DNA of 64,000 bases from Pseudocercospora fijiensis CIRAD86 (Eukaryota; Ascomycota; Dothideomycetes; Mycosphaerellales; Mycosphaerellaceae), in NCBI RefSeq assembly GCF_000340215.1, contig NW_006921532.1, positions 11,447,501-11,511,500 on the forward strand. The letters are read 5' to 3'. Under the pieces are notes generated by a model, which searched no databases, had not been told where the DNA came from, and saw only the letters and a program-made list of their open reading frames with translations. Of the stretch, positions 12,601 to 24,659 are shown piece by piece. Positions within the stretch are counted from its first letter, which is position 1, and the number at the start of each line of letters is the position of its first letter. The position numbers and the translations under genes were made by a program.

Positions 12601-14598
12601 CCTACAGACTAATAGCCCTACTTAATATAATAGGCAAGGTGCTAGAAAAAATTGTCGCTAAAAGGCTAACAACCTTTGCCGAGGAAAGGAACATCCTTCC
12701 TAAAGGCTAGATAGGAGGAAGAAAGAAGAGGTTAACACTAATAGCTATAGAACTAATTATAGAACAGATTAAGCATATTTAGCACTATAGTTAAAACTAG
12801 GTAGCAACCCTCCTCTCCCTTAATATCTTAGGAGCCTTTAATAATGTCTCCTATAAAAGGCTCCTATATATACTTAAATAGAAGGCTATACTAAACTAGA
12901 TAGTCCAATTCATCTAGTCCTTCCTATAGGAAAGGTTAATATAGCTCATTCTAGGCAAATTCAAATCAGACCTAATACTAACTAAAAAGGGAATCCCTTA
13001 AGGATTAATACTCTCCCTAATCCTCTTCCTTATCTTTATAGTAGACCTACTCCTACTCCTAGAATTAAGAAACATATTAGCATTAGGGTTTGTAAATAAT
13101 ACAAACATCCTAGCCTAGTCTAAGACAATAGAAACCAACTGCAAGATCCTAGAAGAGAAGCACTAGGAGTATAAAAAATAGGTAAAGAGATATAGAGCAA
13201 AATTCGCCCTAGAAAAATACTAGCTTATCTACTTTAGTAAGGCTAAATCAACCTACAACATAAAGCAATTAATCACTATCTAAGGCTTTGAAACCCAACT
13301 ATTAGCAGAGCTTAGGGTACTAGGGATCTAGCTAGACCTAAAACTAAATTAGGGACTATAAGTAAAGAAGGCAAAGCAGAGGGCAGATGCTAATATGCAA
13401 TCTATTAATAGGCTTATAGCCTCTATATAGGGGGCTACATTCGAGAAAGCTAAAGTTATATACAAAGCAATTGTTAAGCTAGCAATGCTATATAGAGTAT
13501 AGATATAGACAGCCTAGGAGAAAATACTAAAGAGAATCGAGCAACTAGTTAGTAGGTCCTAAACCTAAGGCCTAAAGAAAATCCTAGGAGCATATAAAAC
13601 TATACCTATAAGGGTAGTAGAAATAGAATCAGGGATCCTACTAGTCAAACAATACTTCAAGGGACTAAGACACTAATATGCAGCAAAGACAATGGAATAC
13701 CTAGCCTAACAGACTATCTAAAAGGCACTAGATAAGATAAAAGCCTAGTGTATTAGGACTAGGAGGCGAGACAGACTATAAATGACTCCCTAGAAAGTTA
13801 AAGACCTAGAGCACTATAGAGTCTTAATAAGAGAAATGCTAGAGAAAGAGCTTTAGGGACTAAATATAAGGCTAAAGGAAGACAAACTAAAGAGAGAGAA
13901 ACAAAGCCTAGCAGAATCAATAGCTAGATACCTATAGGAGCAGGAATAGAACAAAATACAAGTTAGACTAGGAACCCTAAAGGCACTAATCAAATTTGGT
14001 TAATACAACTACTAGCTCTATAAGGACCTAAATAGGGCCGAGGCAAGCCTAGCTATCTAAATCAGATCTGAACATATTAGATTTAGATCTTACCTATTTA
14101 GAAGAAACGTCCTAGGAATTAAAAGTAGGGCTTGCTAATATAGCTACCAATCTTAGAACCCTAAGTATATACTGCTAGTCTGCCCTCAATAGTTAGAAGG
14201 CAGAAGTAATTAGAGACTAAAAGCAATAGAAAGGGAATACGACAAGCTAATCTAGAGCAAAGAAGACCTAAAGAGGATAGTAAAGTGGATTATTAAACAG
14301 GGATTTATACAACAATTCGTACTAGTAAGGGAAACTAAGGAGTAGATAAGAAGGAGGGAAGAAGAGGGGGAAAGAAGGGTAGGGCAGTAGGCAAGGTAGT
14401 TAGAGGGTAACAACTATAATACTAGTGTACCCTAGAGGAAGGAGAACAAGGAAACGAGGAAGATCAACACTTATAAATAGGACAGGAGGGAGGTTTTTAC
14501 CAACTAAGTTAGTTTCCTACCTAAAACAATACATAGAAATAGACCTACATAGGCCGAAAGGCACTACAATAGGCAAATGAAATATCTATCTATCTATC
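9668..14598 (+). mobile_element. LINE retrotransposon, Tad1-like, RIP-inactivated
   Basis: About 4.93 kb on the plus strand, bounded by a 12-bp target duplication TATATAGACAAT at 9656-9667 and 14599-14610, with a (TATC)n tail at 14583-14600. The first part reads as a gag-like protein with degraded CCHC zinc knuckles near 10555-10720. The endonuclease follows (DFN with downstream LYYPL, about 11450-11480). The reverse transcriptase occupies about 12540-13300 with recognisable AYRLIALLNIIGKVLEK and GIP-x-GLILSLILF blocks. Its catalytic FADD-type box at 13090 reads FVNN, both Asp codons having become Asn codons. Dozens of in-frame TAG/TAA codons make it dead. Domain order and tail match fungal Tad1-clade LINEs; the clade is my inference. 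Confidence 0.88.
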
Positions 14599-14610
14599 TA
14601 TATAGACAAT
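14599..14610. repeat. LINE target-site duplication, right copy
   Basis: TATATAGACAAT, identical to 9656..9667, following the TATC-repeat tail typical of a LINE 3' end. The first bases overlap the tail, so the exact boundary can shift by a few bases. Confidence 0.8.
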
Positions 14611-15274
14611 GTTTAATTTAGTTAACTAGAAGCTAGGCGTTACTATAGCCGCTTAGCCTGTTTAAGAAGCTTAGCCTATATAACAATAAGAGTCTCCTAT
14701 TCTAAGGTATATCACTAAGTAACTCAATATACCGCTAAGAAGTCTTCTAAGACAGTTCTTTTAATAGGCATTAATACAGTACGAATAAAAGGACCCTAAG
14801 GACAAAGAGTAGCTATTAAAGATAGAGGTACACTTTATAACTAAACGATATAACTATAATTAGCTATATTAACTTCCTATACGAGAGTAGAAGGAGTTAA
14901 GCTTCTTTAAAGGCGACTTAGGTACGTTACGTAACTGTTTAAAGCGCTTTTAGAAGGAGAAACTAGCCGAGAGAGAGTAATATAATTACGACATTTATAA
15001 TAGAGCGACGGCCGTTCTTATAAGTTTAAATTTGTTAGGCGTTTATATAGTAATAGCGAATTTAATAGCTTATTATCTGCTCTATTAAGTATGCCGCAAT
15101 TATCGTTCTTACTTCGAGAATGCTTACCGGCGGCAATCTCGGAGGTAAAAGCGGAGGAGGTATATAAGGCTTAGCAGTACGTACTATAACATTATTAATT
15201 TTGCTACACTACTACTATACTAGTTATATATATAAAATTCTTAGCGGAGCTTCGGGCATATACTATCTTGCTAT

Positions 15275-15419
15275 TGTTACGAGACAGTAAGGTATAGGAG
15301 ATAAACGAGTTGTCGTACGGTTCTATCTAGAGGTAGAAGGAAGCGTGCGAGGAAGTATCCTCGCTAAGCCGTAGCTACCTAAGGCATTAAGCCTGCCACT
15401 TAGCAACTACTCCGTAACA
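15275..15419 (-). repeat. 3' LTR (left copy) of the gypsy element
   Basis: 145 bp, TGTTAC...GTAACA ends. Differs from the right LTR at three sites (15377, 15388, 15397), each a transition in a CpA/TpG context. Confidence 0.93.
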
Positions 15420-15422
15420 GTA

Positions 15423-15434
15423 CTCCCCTCCTTC
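15423..15434 (-). other. Polypurine tract of the gypsy element
   Basis: On the minus strand GAAGGAGGGGAG lies directly before the 3' LTR, where second-strand synthesis is primed in LTR retroelements. Confidence 0.7.
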
Positions 15435-18400
15435 AATAAGGAGCTCCTACGACGTCTTAACAACGTATAACAGGCCTTTGTTCTTTATCTATATTATGCT
15501 GATACCTATATTCTATAACTATGTCTAATAATGTCTAATAATTTCCTAGCGGGCATTACGGGTGCCTTATACCGTCCGTGCTACGTAACAGCTCACTTGC
15601 AACGTTAGGTCCTAAGGCGGGTATAGCACTATAACGCTAGAGCTAGGTCTTGTCTTAACTACTCGGCAGCGAGTCTTCTTAGGGTTAGAGATTAGAGAGT
15701 AGGCTCTAATAGTTCCGGTAGAGAAGTATAGCCCTTTTGTATTACCGACAATCTATACTACTTAGTAGGTAAGGGCAAGTCCTTCGCTACTATAGGCTTT
15801 AGTCTGCGCGGATATCGCTAGTAGTATTCGGCTACTAGTTCTTCTATACTAGGAAGGAAGTTATCCTATCGCTACTCGGTCTCGGAGCTATCTTTCTACC
15901 GTGCCTTATACTATATTTTACTATCTTCCGCCTTGCGTAAACTATATATCTTTTCTAGTTCCTACTCTTCTTCCGGTTCCTTACTATTACGTGCAACTAG
16001 GACAGGTAGTAGAGCGTTAATTAGTTCTTATCTAGGCAGCGGATTATCGGCCGCTAGTCGTAATATACTAGTGTAAAACACTAGATAGATTAGCTTTATC
16101 GAGTCTAGTAGGGTTAACTTATAGGATCTTCGCCCTATTGCCTTATTAACTGCGAATAGGCTAAGCTACTTGTAGTCTAGTTTCTTACTAATACGGTCGG
16201 TTTTTAAGTTGCGGGCGTCTAACTAGACGAGTGCGCCTAGTTTATAGTTAGGCGCAATAGAGCGGTTAGTATTAGCTGCTTTAGCATTCTTAACCTATAT
16301 TAGAGTGTGCGCCGCCCGGCATTCCTCTAAGACTTTATATATACGCGCCGCGATCGCGTTAGCGGACTCGATATTAGCTAGTTGCTGCTTAGTTACTTAA
16401 GGTCTTCCTAGAAGGTCCTAGAAGCCTATTTAAGGATGTCGCCCTATATTAGCGAAGAAGAGCGTTATGCTAGTAGCAGAAGCAACGTAGTTGTTTATCG
16501 CAAACTCGGCGAGCGGAAGCTATTCGACCTAGTTATCTTACTATTAAGCGCAGAACACGCGTAGGTACTGCTTAAGGGTTTAGTTAGTACGTTCGGATTG
16601 ACTATTAGTTTTAGGATAGAAGGCAGAAGAGACATTCTATGCAATACTAAGATAGGTATATAGACGCTTAAAGAACGCGCTAACGAATTAAGTACCGCGG
16701 TCGCTAAAGATAATAGAAGGTGCTCCGTACGTCGGAAAGATAAAGTAATACGCTTGCTAAGCCGCGTCTTCTGTATCTAGCCTATCTATTAGGAGTAGGC
16801 GCACCTGTTTAGTTAAACAATCGGTAACAGTCAAAATATTCTTATAGATCTTGTCCTTGCTTAAGTGTTTATCTTTGCTAGGTAAGAGGTCGACAATATA
16901 GTTAAGCGTAATATAAGTCTACGGTTCCGGAGGCGTAGGCAATACTAATAACGTATTCGGTTTCTAGAGTCTCGAAGGGTTAGCTCGGCGATACGCTCGA
17001 CAATTACGCAAGTACTAAGCGATATCGGCTGTTATTCTTAGCTAGAATAGGTTGTTCCTTACGATTAACTCGAGCGTACGGTTAATGCCCTAATATCTAG
17101 CTATAGGACTATCGTAGAAGCGCTAAATAATACGTATACGTAGGTTCTTATAAGAAGGCACGTAGAAGTGCTTATTAATTAGGAGACGGTTCTGTTCGAT
17201 GTTGCAATCTAATAGCGAGACCTTGTATATTCGCATCTAGGGCGAAACCGCGCCCGTCTTTAGGTATTCCTATATGTCCTTTATAAACGACTGTACCGAT
17301 AGTTAGTCGTACGCCTACTTAAGTATAACATCGATAGCCGACTGCATATCGACTTCTTATTATTCTAGCGTTTGTTCTAGCGCTTTACTATCAATGTTAT
17401 GTTATTCTAGCGTTTGTTCTAGCGCTTTACCCCCTCCCTTTCCTTAGTCGTTGTCCTTAACGTTATTGTCTTGTAGCTCTTCCGACTTATAGCCGCTGTC
17501 CTTGTAGTATATAGCGAAATTAGTTACGATGTCGAGGTTCTTACGCTTAAGGATAGTTCGCTCTTAGTACTAAAGTCTCGGGTCGTTAACATTAGAGGGC
17601 AGGTCTTGTAAGCGTCGCGTAAGGCTATCGGGCTTCGTTCCTTGCTTGCTAGGGCGGTACGTAATCTTAAAATTGAACTAAGAAAGGAATTCTACCTATC
17701 TTGCTTGTCGTCTATTTAGTCGTTTAGTTAATATAAAGTACTCTAAGTTTCGATAATCGGACAATACTTTGACTTCCTGCATTATTAGTTTAGGTTCCTA
17801 TTCTTCGAAGCATTTAATAATTGCTAGGAGTTCTTTATCGTAAATGTTATAGTTGATCTCCGCTAGTAATATCTTCTTCGAGAAGAACGCTACTAGTACT
17901 AATTTCTAATCCCTTATCTACGAGAGTACGCCGGCTGTAACCTAGTCGGATAAATCGGTTTCGACCTAGGTTTCTTTACTAGGACGGAAATGCGATAGTA
18001 CGGGAGTAGTTATAAAAGCTGCTTTTAGCTTGTCGAATGCGCCTTAGCAAGCTGCTGTCTAGTTCTAGGTTACGTCTTTCTTCGTATCCGGATCCTTCTT
18101 CGTAAGGGCCGTTAGTAGTGCTACAATACGTAAGAACGTATAGATAAATCGTCGGTAGAAGCCGGCAAAGCCTAGGAAGGCTTGTACGTCTTTAACGTTG
18201 CATAGCCTTCGCTATTGCTTTACCGCTTCGACTTTGGAAGGGTCTATCTCGATGCCTTTAGTTATTACGAAAAGCCCGAGGTACTTTACCCGTTTAATAT
18301 AGAATTCGCTTTTGTTAATGTCGATAGGCAGCTAAGCTTCTATAAGCTTAGTAATAACTTTCTTAATATAGATAGCATAGTTATCTTCTGTGCCTTTAGT

Positions 18401-21400
18401 GTAGATTAGTACGTCGTCTAGGTAGACCGTTACGAAGTCGTTAAGGAATTCGCGGAGAATAGTATTAATATACCTTTAAAAAGAGCTCGGTCTATTGCAT
18501 AGTCTAAACGGCATAACTTTGTACTAGTACAATCTATAGCGTATAATGAATGCGGTTAGCTACTTATCTCCTTTTCGTATCCGAAGGTTATTAAAAGCTG
18601 CTACAATATCGAGCTTAGTAAACTATTTGGCTCGGCAGAGACGGTCTAGTATCTCTCGGATTAATAGTATAGGGTACCGGTCTTTAACAGTTAATTCATT
18701 TAGGGCTCGATAGTCTACACACACTCGGAGTCCGCCGCCTAGCTTACGTACGAGAAGTACTAGGGAGGTATATAAAGAGCTAGATCGTTCGATTATGCCT
18801 TTAGCTAATTGCTTATCTATATACTTCTTTATAGCCGCTAGCTGTTCTACGCTTATCGGGTAACCCTTTTAATACGGTAGTTGTAATCTAGGCTTAAGAT
18901 TAATAGCGTAATCGTTGTACGGGTTGTATTCGGGCAACGTAGTATAATCTTTGTCCTTAAAGGCTTCGGCTAGATAATAATACCGAGGGGGCAATTTCTC
19001 TCGAGGATTAGCGCTGCGGGACTTCTTTATAAAGATCTCGTAGTCTTCCGGGGACATAGTAGCTAATGCTATCTCGTTAAGAAGTTTAATACTAGCCGGA
19101 GATTCTTGTTCGAAGTCTTTAGGCTATAGGACTAGGAGCTTATAATCTGCTCTCTTAGCTAATCGATTGAATGCGTACGCGCTAATTATATAGATGTCCG
19201 CTAAAGAGTCCGAAGGTTAAGGATTACGAGGGATAACGGGAGTGCGTACATTCTTCTAGTCTAAGGCTACTATATAGGGGACACTCCTTCGATTATAGTA
19301 CTTATAGCAATAATCGGAGTTAAAGTCTATAGTTCGGTGTTTCTAGGAGATCTAAGGATTATGCTTAGTAAGCTACGATATACTAAGGACTAAGTTGTGT
19401 TAGTCGATATTAGTAATACAGAATAAGGATGTATTAGTATGCTCTCTAATCGTAATAGTAATATAAGCTGCTTAGGTTAGTTTAGATCTTCTTCTATCGG
19501 CTAGCCGAAGGCGCTTAGGAGATATTAGAGGAAACGTCTTAATCCGATGCGTACGAATAAATATAGGATATGCGAATTGAGCAGTAGCGCTATAGTCGAT
19601 TAGTAAGCGAGCTTTGTTCGTAATAGGTTTAGCTAGAGTCTTTCGAGGGTTGCGGAAACGGCGCCTCTAGAGGCGGGGAGAGAGTATACGAGTAGAGTAT
19701 ACTATATATCGGCTATATTAGGGTGCTATATATATAGAGCCTATCTTTAATATACTAGGGGACTCTAGGTTAGCACTAGAGAAGCTTTCATTTTCATCGT
19801 TTAGAGAATATAAAGTTTCTTCGTTACGCTTAGTAGCATCCTTAGGCTTGCGACTTACTCCTAAGGTTCGTCGTTTCCCGAGGGGTCGGAGTCTTCGTTG
19901 TCTTCTTCGGCCTCTTCCTCTAGCTCTAGTTCCGGTTCGGATCCTTCGTTACCTATTATTGCTAATCGTACGTTGCGGCTGTATTCGTTAATAGGAGTAC
20001 TATAGTCGACGTAGCTAAAGGTAAAAGGTCCTTTACTAAAGCGTATAATATATACTATATCGCGTAAGCCGTGTTTAATCTCCCGATAGCGATAGTAACG
20101 ATTCTCCCGCTTAAACTTCTCCTTTTCGGCATCGGAGGCAGGGGTAATCTTACTATACTTTATAGGAATTATACGGACGGCTTTGCGGTTGTCGAATCCG
20201 ACGGCGGCGTAGGTAGTAGATCGAGGAGGCGTACGGGCTAGTTTGGATAAACTACTAGCTTTATTGTTATTCGAGCGGCTCTTCTTGTTGTTGTTATTAC
20301 GCGCTTTCGCTTAATCTATAATCATTCCCTAAGCTTCTTATAATGCTCGCGCTTCCTTATAGAACTCGTTAAAGGGTAATCGCTACTTGTTCTTTAACTC
20401 GTTCTTATATTTCGAATTAAGCTTGTTCTATAGCTTAAATGAATTCGGTACCTCTTTAGATTGCGTAAGAAGCTTGCGATACTCTATAATCCAATTATTA
20501 AAGGTGTTTTTACCCTCTAGTTGTTGCATCGTACTAAGTTTAGTTTGAGCCTTTACTATTTGCTCTTCTTCGTTCTCTCCCTAGTCGGTATCGAAGGCAT
20601 CCTACATTTCTTTAAGGGATTGCTAGATATCGTTCTTCCGGGTGTTCTTAACGACTAACGTAAAGGGTTCCTCTTTCGTAACACTTAGTATATAGTCGAA
20701 AGCCTACTTAACTTTATCTATATCGAAGGTATTTAACAGCTTAGCTTAGTATTTAATCTTCTACGACTTATAGTCCGTTCGGTTGCCTTCGAAAGCAGGT
20801 AGATCTAGCTATTTAACTCGATTGCGAGGAACGTAATAAGGCACTGTATTAGAGGGAGCTGCACTAGCTCTACGAGGTACGAGGATAGCTGCCGGTACTA
20901 TTCTTACCGAGTTAAGCTATAGGCGGAGAGACTGTATACGAGCGGATTAGGGTCGTGTAAAAGCTTGTTAGTATACTTGCTATAATAGGTCTCCCGTTGT
21001 CGTTACCTAAGTAGGGTCTCGTTAGCGTAGTACTATAATATCGATCAAGTCGCGTTTAGCCTACGTCTTAGGATTAGTATAAGAGAATTCCTCGAGTTAA
21101 GCCTGCATTGCCGCTTATACATCCGTCTTCTGCTATAGTTGTGCTTCGAGTAATGCTATTTAGTCCTCTAACTAGATCTTCTAGTTATTCGAGGTCTTTA
21201 AACGATAGTTTGCGAGGCTCCTAAGCTCCTAGTAGGCCTTCGACTACGTTAGATCTATAGGAAGGATAGACTACTTTCTATGCTTCTTAGCTTCTTATAG
21301 CTTAGCTTCTAAGTTATCGTGCCTTATCTTCTATAAGACTGCTTCACTTATCTACTTCTTAGCCTCGAAGGTAGCATTCGACTAGCTTTTTCGGAGCTTA

Positions 21401-23191
21401 GTATAGTTGTTAAGGGCGTACGCTAGACCGTAGAACTAGGTACGAGGTCGTGCGATCACTTTGTTCTAAAAATCTCGCGTACTCTTCGCGATATAGTTTT
21501 TAGCCTAAAAAGTAGCGCGCGCTATATCTTAGTTAATAGGATCGAATACTAGAGGTTTAGTAAAGAGTGGATTCAGGTTAATAAGACGCTAGGTGTCTAA
21601 ATCCTCTTCGTTATCGTCGGAGTGCTAATCGGGGTCTAATATCGGGTCCTTTTAGTATTTACGTACAACTTTAGATACCTAATAGATGCGCTAGTCCTCG
21701 GGTAGGATAGCTTCAATCTTCTCGATAAAGGCGGTATTAATAACGTCCTCTTCTTCGCCGTTCTCCCCGGCTATAGAGGTAGCGACTCCTAATGCGTATA
21801 ACTTGTTAGCTTCGGACCGGTCGTCTAGAAATATACCGGGTGTTTAAGGTATCCTCGGGGATTTTAGAGAGGCTCGTAATAGAAGTTATACTAGCCGCTA
21901 CGAGCGCCCTTAGGTCTAAGAGTCGTCGTTAAAGTTTGTTAGTATATTTACTATACGTACCGGGGATATACGTTTAGCGGAGGCCTCGCGAAGGTTATTA
22001 ATCTGCCTGCGTCGCACTCGGGCTCGAGCACCGTTGTTATACATATAGCTATTCTTAGCTTCTAGTGCCTAAATATCCGACTTATCCTTATCCTCAATCC
22101 TTGCTTAATACCTAGGTCTCCTCTCCGATAGGAGGTCCCTTCTAGTTGCTAAACTTCCGAAGCTCTTTCCCTTAAATCTAGAGAATCTAGCTCCGGTCGC
22201 GGCTGAACCTCTAGTTGCGGCTAAGCTAGTATAATCCTTCCTAAATAGGTTAGTTAGCGAGAGCTTAGGCTCTCTCCGCTACTAAGGTAGTCGTAATAAT
22301 ACTAATAGATTAAGAAAAGGTTTCTCGGGAGGTATCGGCGGGTCTTCTCCGCCCTTAGACATAGCGGAGGTAGTTGCAGGTATAGCAATAGTAGTACTCG
22401 GCTTAGTATCGATACCGTCGTAGGTAGGGAAGGTACGTCGCGAAATTAGCGGTAGTAGAGAAGAAGGCGAGAGATCGGTGCCTTCGAGGAAGGCCCTATC
22501 TTCCGAGTCTTCTTCTTATTATTGTCTACGCGCGGATTGAGCTGCTTAGTGTTCTCGTAGCGCCTAACTGCCTTTAGCTTTAATTTTAGCGATATCCTAA
22601 AGAAGCTTTCTCTACTTATTAGGATCGGTAGGAGCCGACTATTGCGACTCTAGTATACTAGACATAGGATAATAAAACAGAAGCAGTATATAGAAACTGA
22701 ACTGTAAGACCTGAAATAAGACTAAGACTATAGTATATAGAAACTAAGTACGGAGTATAGACCAACTGTTTAGTTAGTATCTAACTTAACCTAACTTAGG
22801 GATCTAATTGTCCCTCTTCCCTACGCTCTCGCTCGAGCGGTAAATATTGTTAAATAGTCCTGCAGCTGCCGTATTGCTGCCGTGTAACTTTCTCTTAACG
22901 TGTTTCGGATTGATATCCTAACTTAACTAGTTCTGCGCGCGACCCTCGGTAGGCGCCGCTTCTAGACTAGCGTAACTAAATGTTTATAAGACGGTTATCC
23001 TAATAATCTGTCGTCTCTTCGTAACTGTAGATACGACTCTATAGCTAGCTAGTCGTTCTAACTAGATATATACGCGCCCGTTCGGCGTTGCTTAAAGATA
23101 AAAATTCTTCCTAACGATAGTATGCCGTACCGACACGTTTTCGGTAGCCCTAAAACCTTCTATAATAGACTTAACGGGTAGTACGACAAAA

Positions 23192-23336
23192 TGTTACGAG
23201 ACAGTAAGGTATAGGAGATAAACGAGTTGTCGTACGGTTCTATCTAGAGGTAGAAGGAAGCGTGCGAGGAAGTATCCTCGCTAAGCCGTAGCTGCCTAAG
23301 GCATCAAGCCTGCTACTTAGCAACTACTCCGTAACA
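23192..23336 (-). repeat. 5' LTR (right copy) of the gypsy element
   Basis: 145 bp, TGTTAC...GTAACA. Partner of 15275..15419, with three differences; followed by the GCTAT duplication at 23337-23341. Confidence 0.93.
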
Positions 23337-23374
23337 GCTATTCTGTAAGTCTTAAGGTATATTATTAATATTAT

Positions 23375-24579
23375 AGTAGTTAAATCTGAAGCGACTAGAA
23401 ATTGCTAGTAAGCTAGCTTTCTTCCGACTCGGTCTTAGCTTAAGCGTTAACTTCGAAGCCGTATACATTATATCTACTATACTTAAACAATCCGGTTATA
23501 TCTATCTTTCTAACGTAATTAAGAGCCTATATAAGGAAGTCTTAGAAGGTCTCGAAGTTAGCTATAAGATCTCTATTCTTCTTAAGCTATTTCTTAAGTA
23601 GTGCGAAGGTCTATTCGATAGGATTTAAGTTAGGTAAGTACGGCGGTAGGTACTCGAGAGTGTATCTAGCTAACGAGATTATAGCCTTAACCTTCTTACT
23701 ATAATAGATAGAAGCGTTATCTATTATAATAATTATATTCTTACTAAGAAGCGGTAGTACTTTATTCTCGAGCTAGTCGTCGAATATAACTTAATTAATA
23801 GCGCCTTAGATATAGAGCGTATACGGTAAATATCTATAGATTGTAAGTGCTAGAAGTACTAACATTCGCTCTTACCGTTACGCGTACTAATAATCGTAGC
23901 AATCTATACCCTTCGGAGACTATCTAAACTTGCGATGTCTACTCTTCTTATTAGAAGCAGTCTCGTCGATAAATACTAACTTATCTACCGGCTATTTCTA
24001 GCTCTTTATATACTAGGCGGCTCTCGCTAGCGTACTACGTTCCTTCGCAATCTTACGAGCCGCTTTATAAGTCTAATTAAGTCGATATAGGTAGCGCTAT
24101 ACTATAGACGGATCTAACTTAACCTCGAAGCGATTATATAGCGTAGTATATATTTCCTCGAGATATGCCTCTAGCCTCGTCGACAAGTACTTAAGTAGGT
24201 AGATTTCTATCTCCTTCGTTATCTTCCTTTTACGACTCGACTTAAACCGCTTAGACGGTAAGAATACCTTACTAAAGAGATTATAGTAGTACTTCTATCG
24301 ATATACGGTCGACTAGCTTGTATCTATCTTTAGTACGATATTAATTACCTTATAACCGCTATTAAAATAGGTTTTAGCGAGTCGAGCGGTATAGTTAGGT
24401 AGGGGTATAAGAAGGGCGTAAATAGCGTAGAAGAGCTAGAATAATAATAATAACACCTTAGACTATATATTTAACGGCTATACTATTAATATAGATACTA
24501 TTTTAAGCGTAGTATTGCAATAGGTCGAGAGGAGGACGAAATGCCCGATTTACTAGTAAAAAGTCGGTAGGGTTCCTCT
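23375..24579 (-). pseudogene. Tc1/mariner-type DDE transposase, RIP-degraded
   Basis: Minus-strand frame with stops from mutated Gln/Trp codons. An N-terminal helix-turn-helix part (ARLAKTYFNSGYKVINIVLK) is followed by the catalytic core: first Asp in VFIDETASN, second in IIIDNASIYYS, and Glu in LPPYLPNLNPIEQTF. Thirty-four residues separate the last two acids, i.e. DD34E, as in Tc1-like enzymes. Such enzymes cut and paste between TA dinucleotides, matching the ends found at 8036 and 24658. Several premature stops make it non-functional. Its C-terminal end lies close to the gypsy insertion at 23337 but appears complete. Confidence 0.88.
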
Positions 24580-24619
24580 AGTTCTTGGCATTCTCAACCT
24601 TCCGGAAAAGCACAGTACG

Positions 24620-24657
24620 GGGATCACCCCCGTCCGCTATCTCGGTTAATCGTCCTG
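24620..24657. repeat. Right terminal inverted repeat of the mariner-type element
   Basis: Reads ..TTAATCGTCCTG followed by the TA duplication at 24658-24659. Inverted partner of 8038..8075. It still contains CA dinucleotides, so the very edge escaped mutation. Confidence 0.88.
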
Positions 24658-24659
24658 TA

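Larger units (their letters stand above)
8100..15250 (+). pseudogene. Unknown ORF of the mariner-type element, RIP-degraded, interrupted by the LINE
   Basis: Segments 8100..9655 and 14611..15250 read on the plus strand as long stretches of sensible protein if TAG/TAA stops are seen as mutated CAG/CAA, with a few frame changes. The frame runs straight through the LINE target site (..YASLI, stop, then FNLVN), so this was one sequence before the LINE landed. Features: a Lys-rich stretch with a Gly run (KKKSKKKVDGGGGG) near 8510-8550, a Cys-containing ENCSxYCYRP segment near 9345, and a Gln/Glu-rich segment near 14690. It runs toward the opposite-strand transposase. I recognise no family; an accessory protein, or part of another old element, are both possible. 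Confidence 0.5.
15275..23336 (-). mobile_element. Ty3/gypsy LTR retrotransposon, RIP-inactivated
   Basis: 8062 bp with 145-bp LTRs at both ends and 5-bp target duplications GCTAT at 15270-15274 and 23337-23341. Read on the minus strand: a start ATG at 22665 opens a gag region, then reverse transcriptase/RNase H (about 18850 to 17600) with an intact YLDDVLIY box near 18410-18425, then integrase (about 17110 to 16330) with LNYIVDLLPS and TVTD segments. Reverse transcriptase before integrase defines Ty3/gypsy rather than copia. A polypurine tract lies just inside the left LTR, confirming minus orientation. In-frame TAG/TAA stops throughout show it is dead. It interrupts the mariner-type element between the unknown frame and the transposase. 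Confidence 0.92.
8036..24659 (-). mobile_element. Tc1/mariner-type DNA transposon carrying two nested retroelements
   Basis: Terminal inverted repeats at 8038..8075 and 24620..24657 begin CAGGACGATTAA and agree at 34 of 38 positions; TA dinucleotides at 8036-8037 and 24658-24659 flank them, the duplication expected of this superfamily. A degraded DDE transposase lies on the minus strand near the right end. A LINE fills 9668..14598 and an LTR element 15275..23336; removing them and one copy of each target duplication leaves about 3.6 kb, larger than the usual 1.3-2 kb element. The rest holds an unknown plus-strand frame. Composition changes close to the repeats, and the interior is full of TAG/TAA stops with CpA and TpG depleted, as RIP produces. 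Confidence 0.85.

Noticed and set aside
17340..17432. Direct repeat of about 30 bp within the gypsy element
   Set aside because: A local duplication inside a dead polyprotein; only two copies and no spacer regularity, so not a CRISPR or structural array.
18215..18409. Short open frames inside the transposon block (18215..18409 plus, 18869..19057 minus)
   Set aside because: The first is antisense to the gypsy reverse transcriptase; the second is a stop-free fragment of the same polyprotein, not a separate gene.
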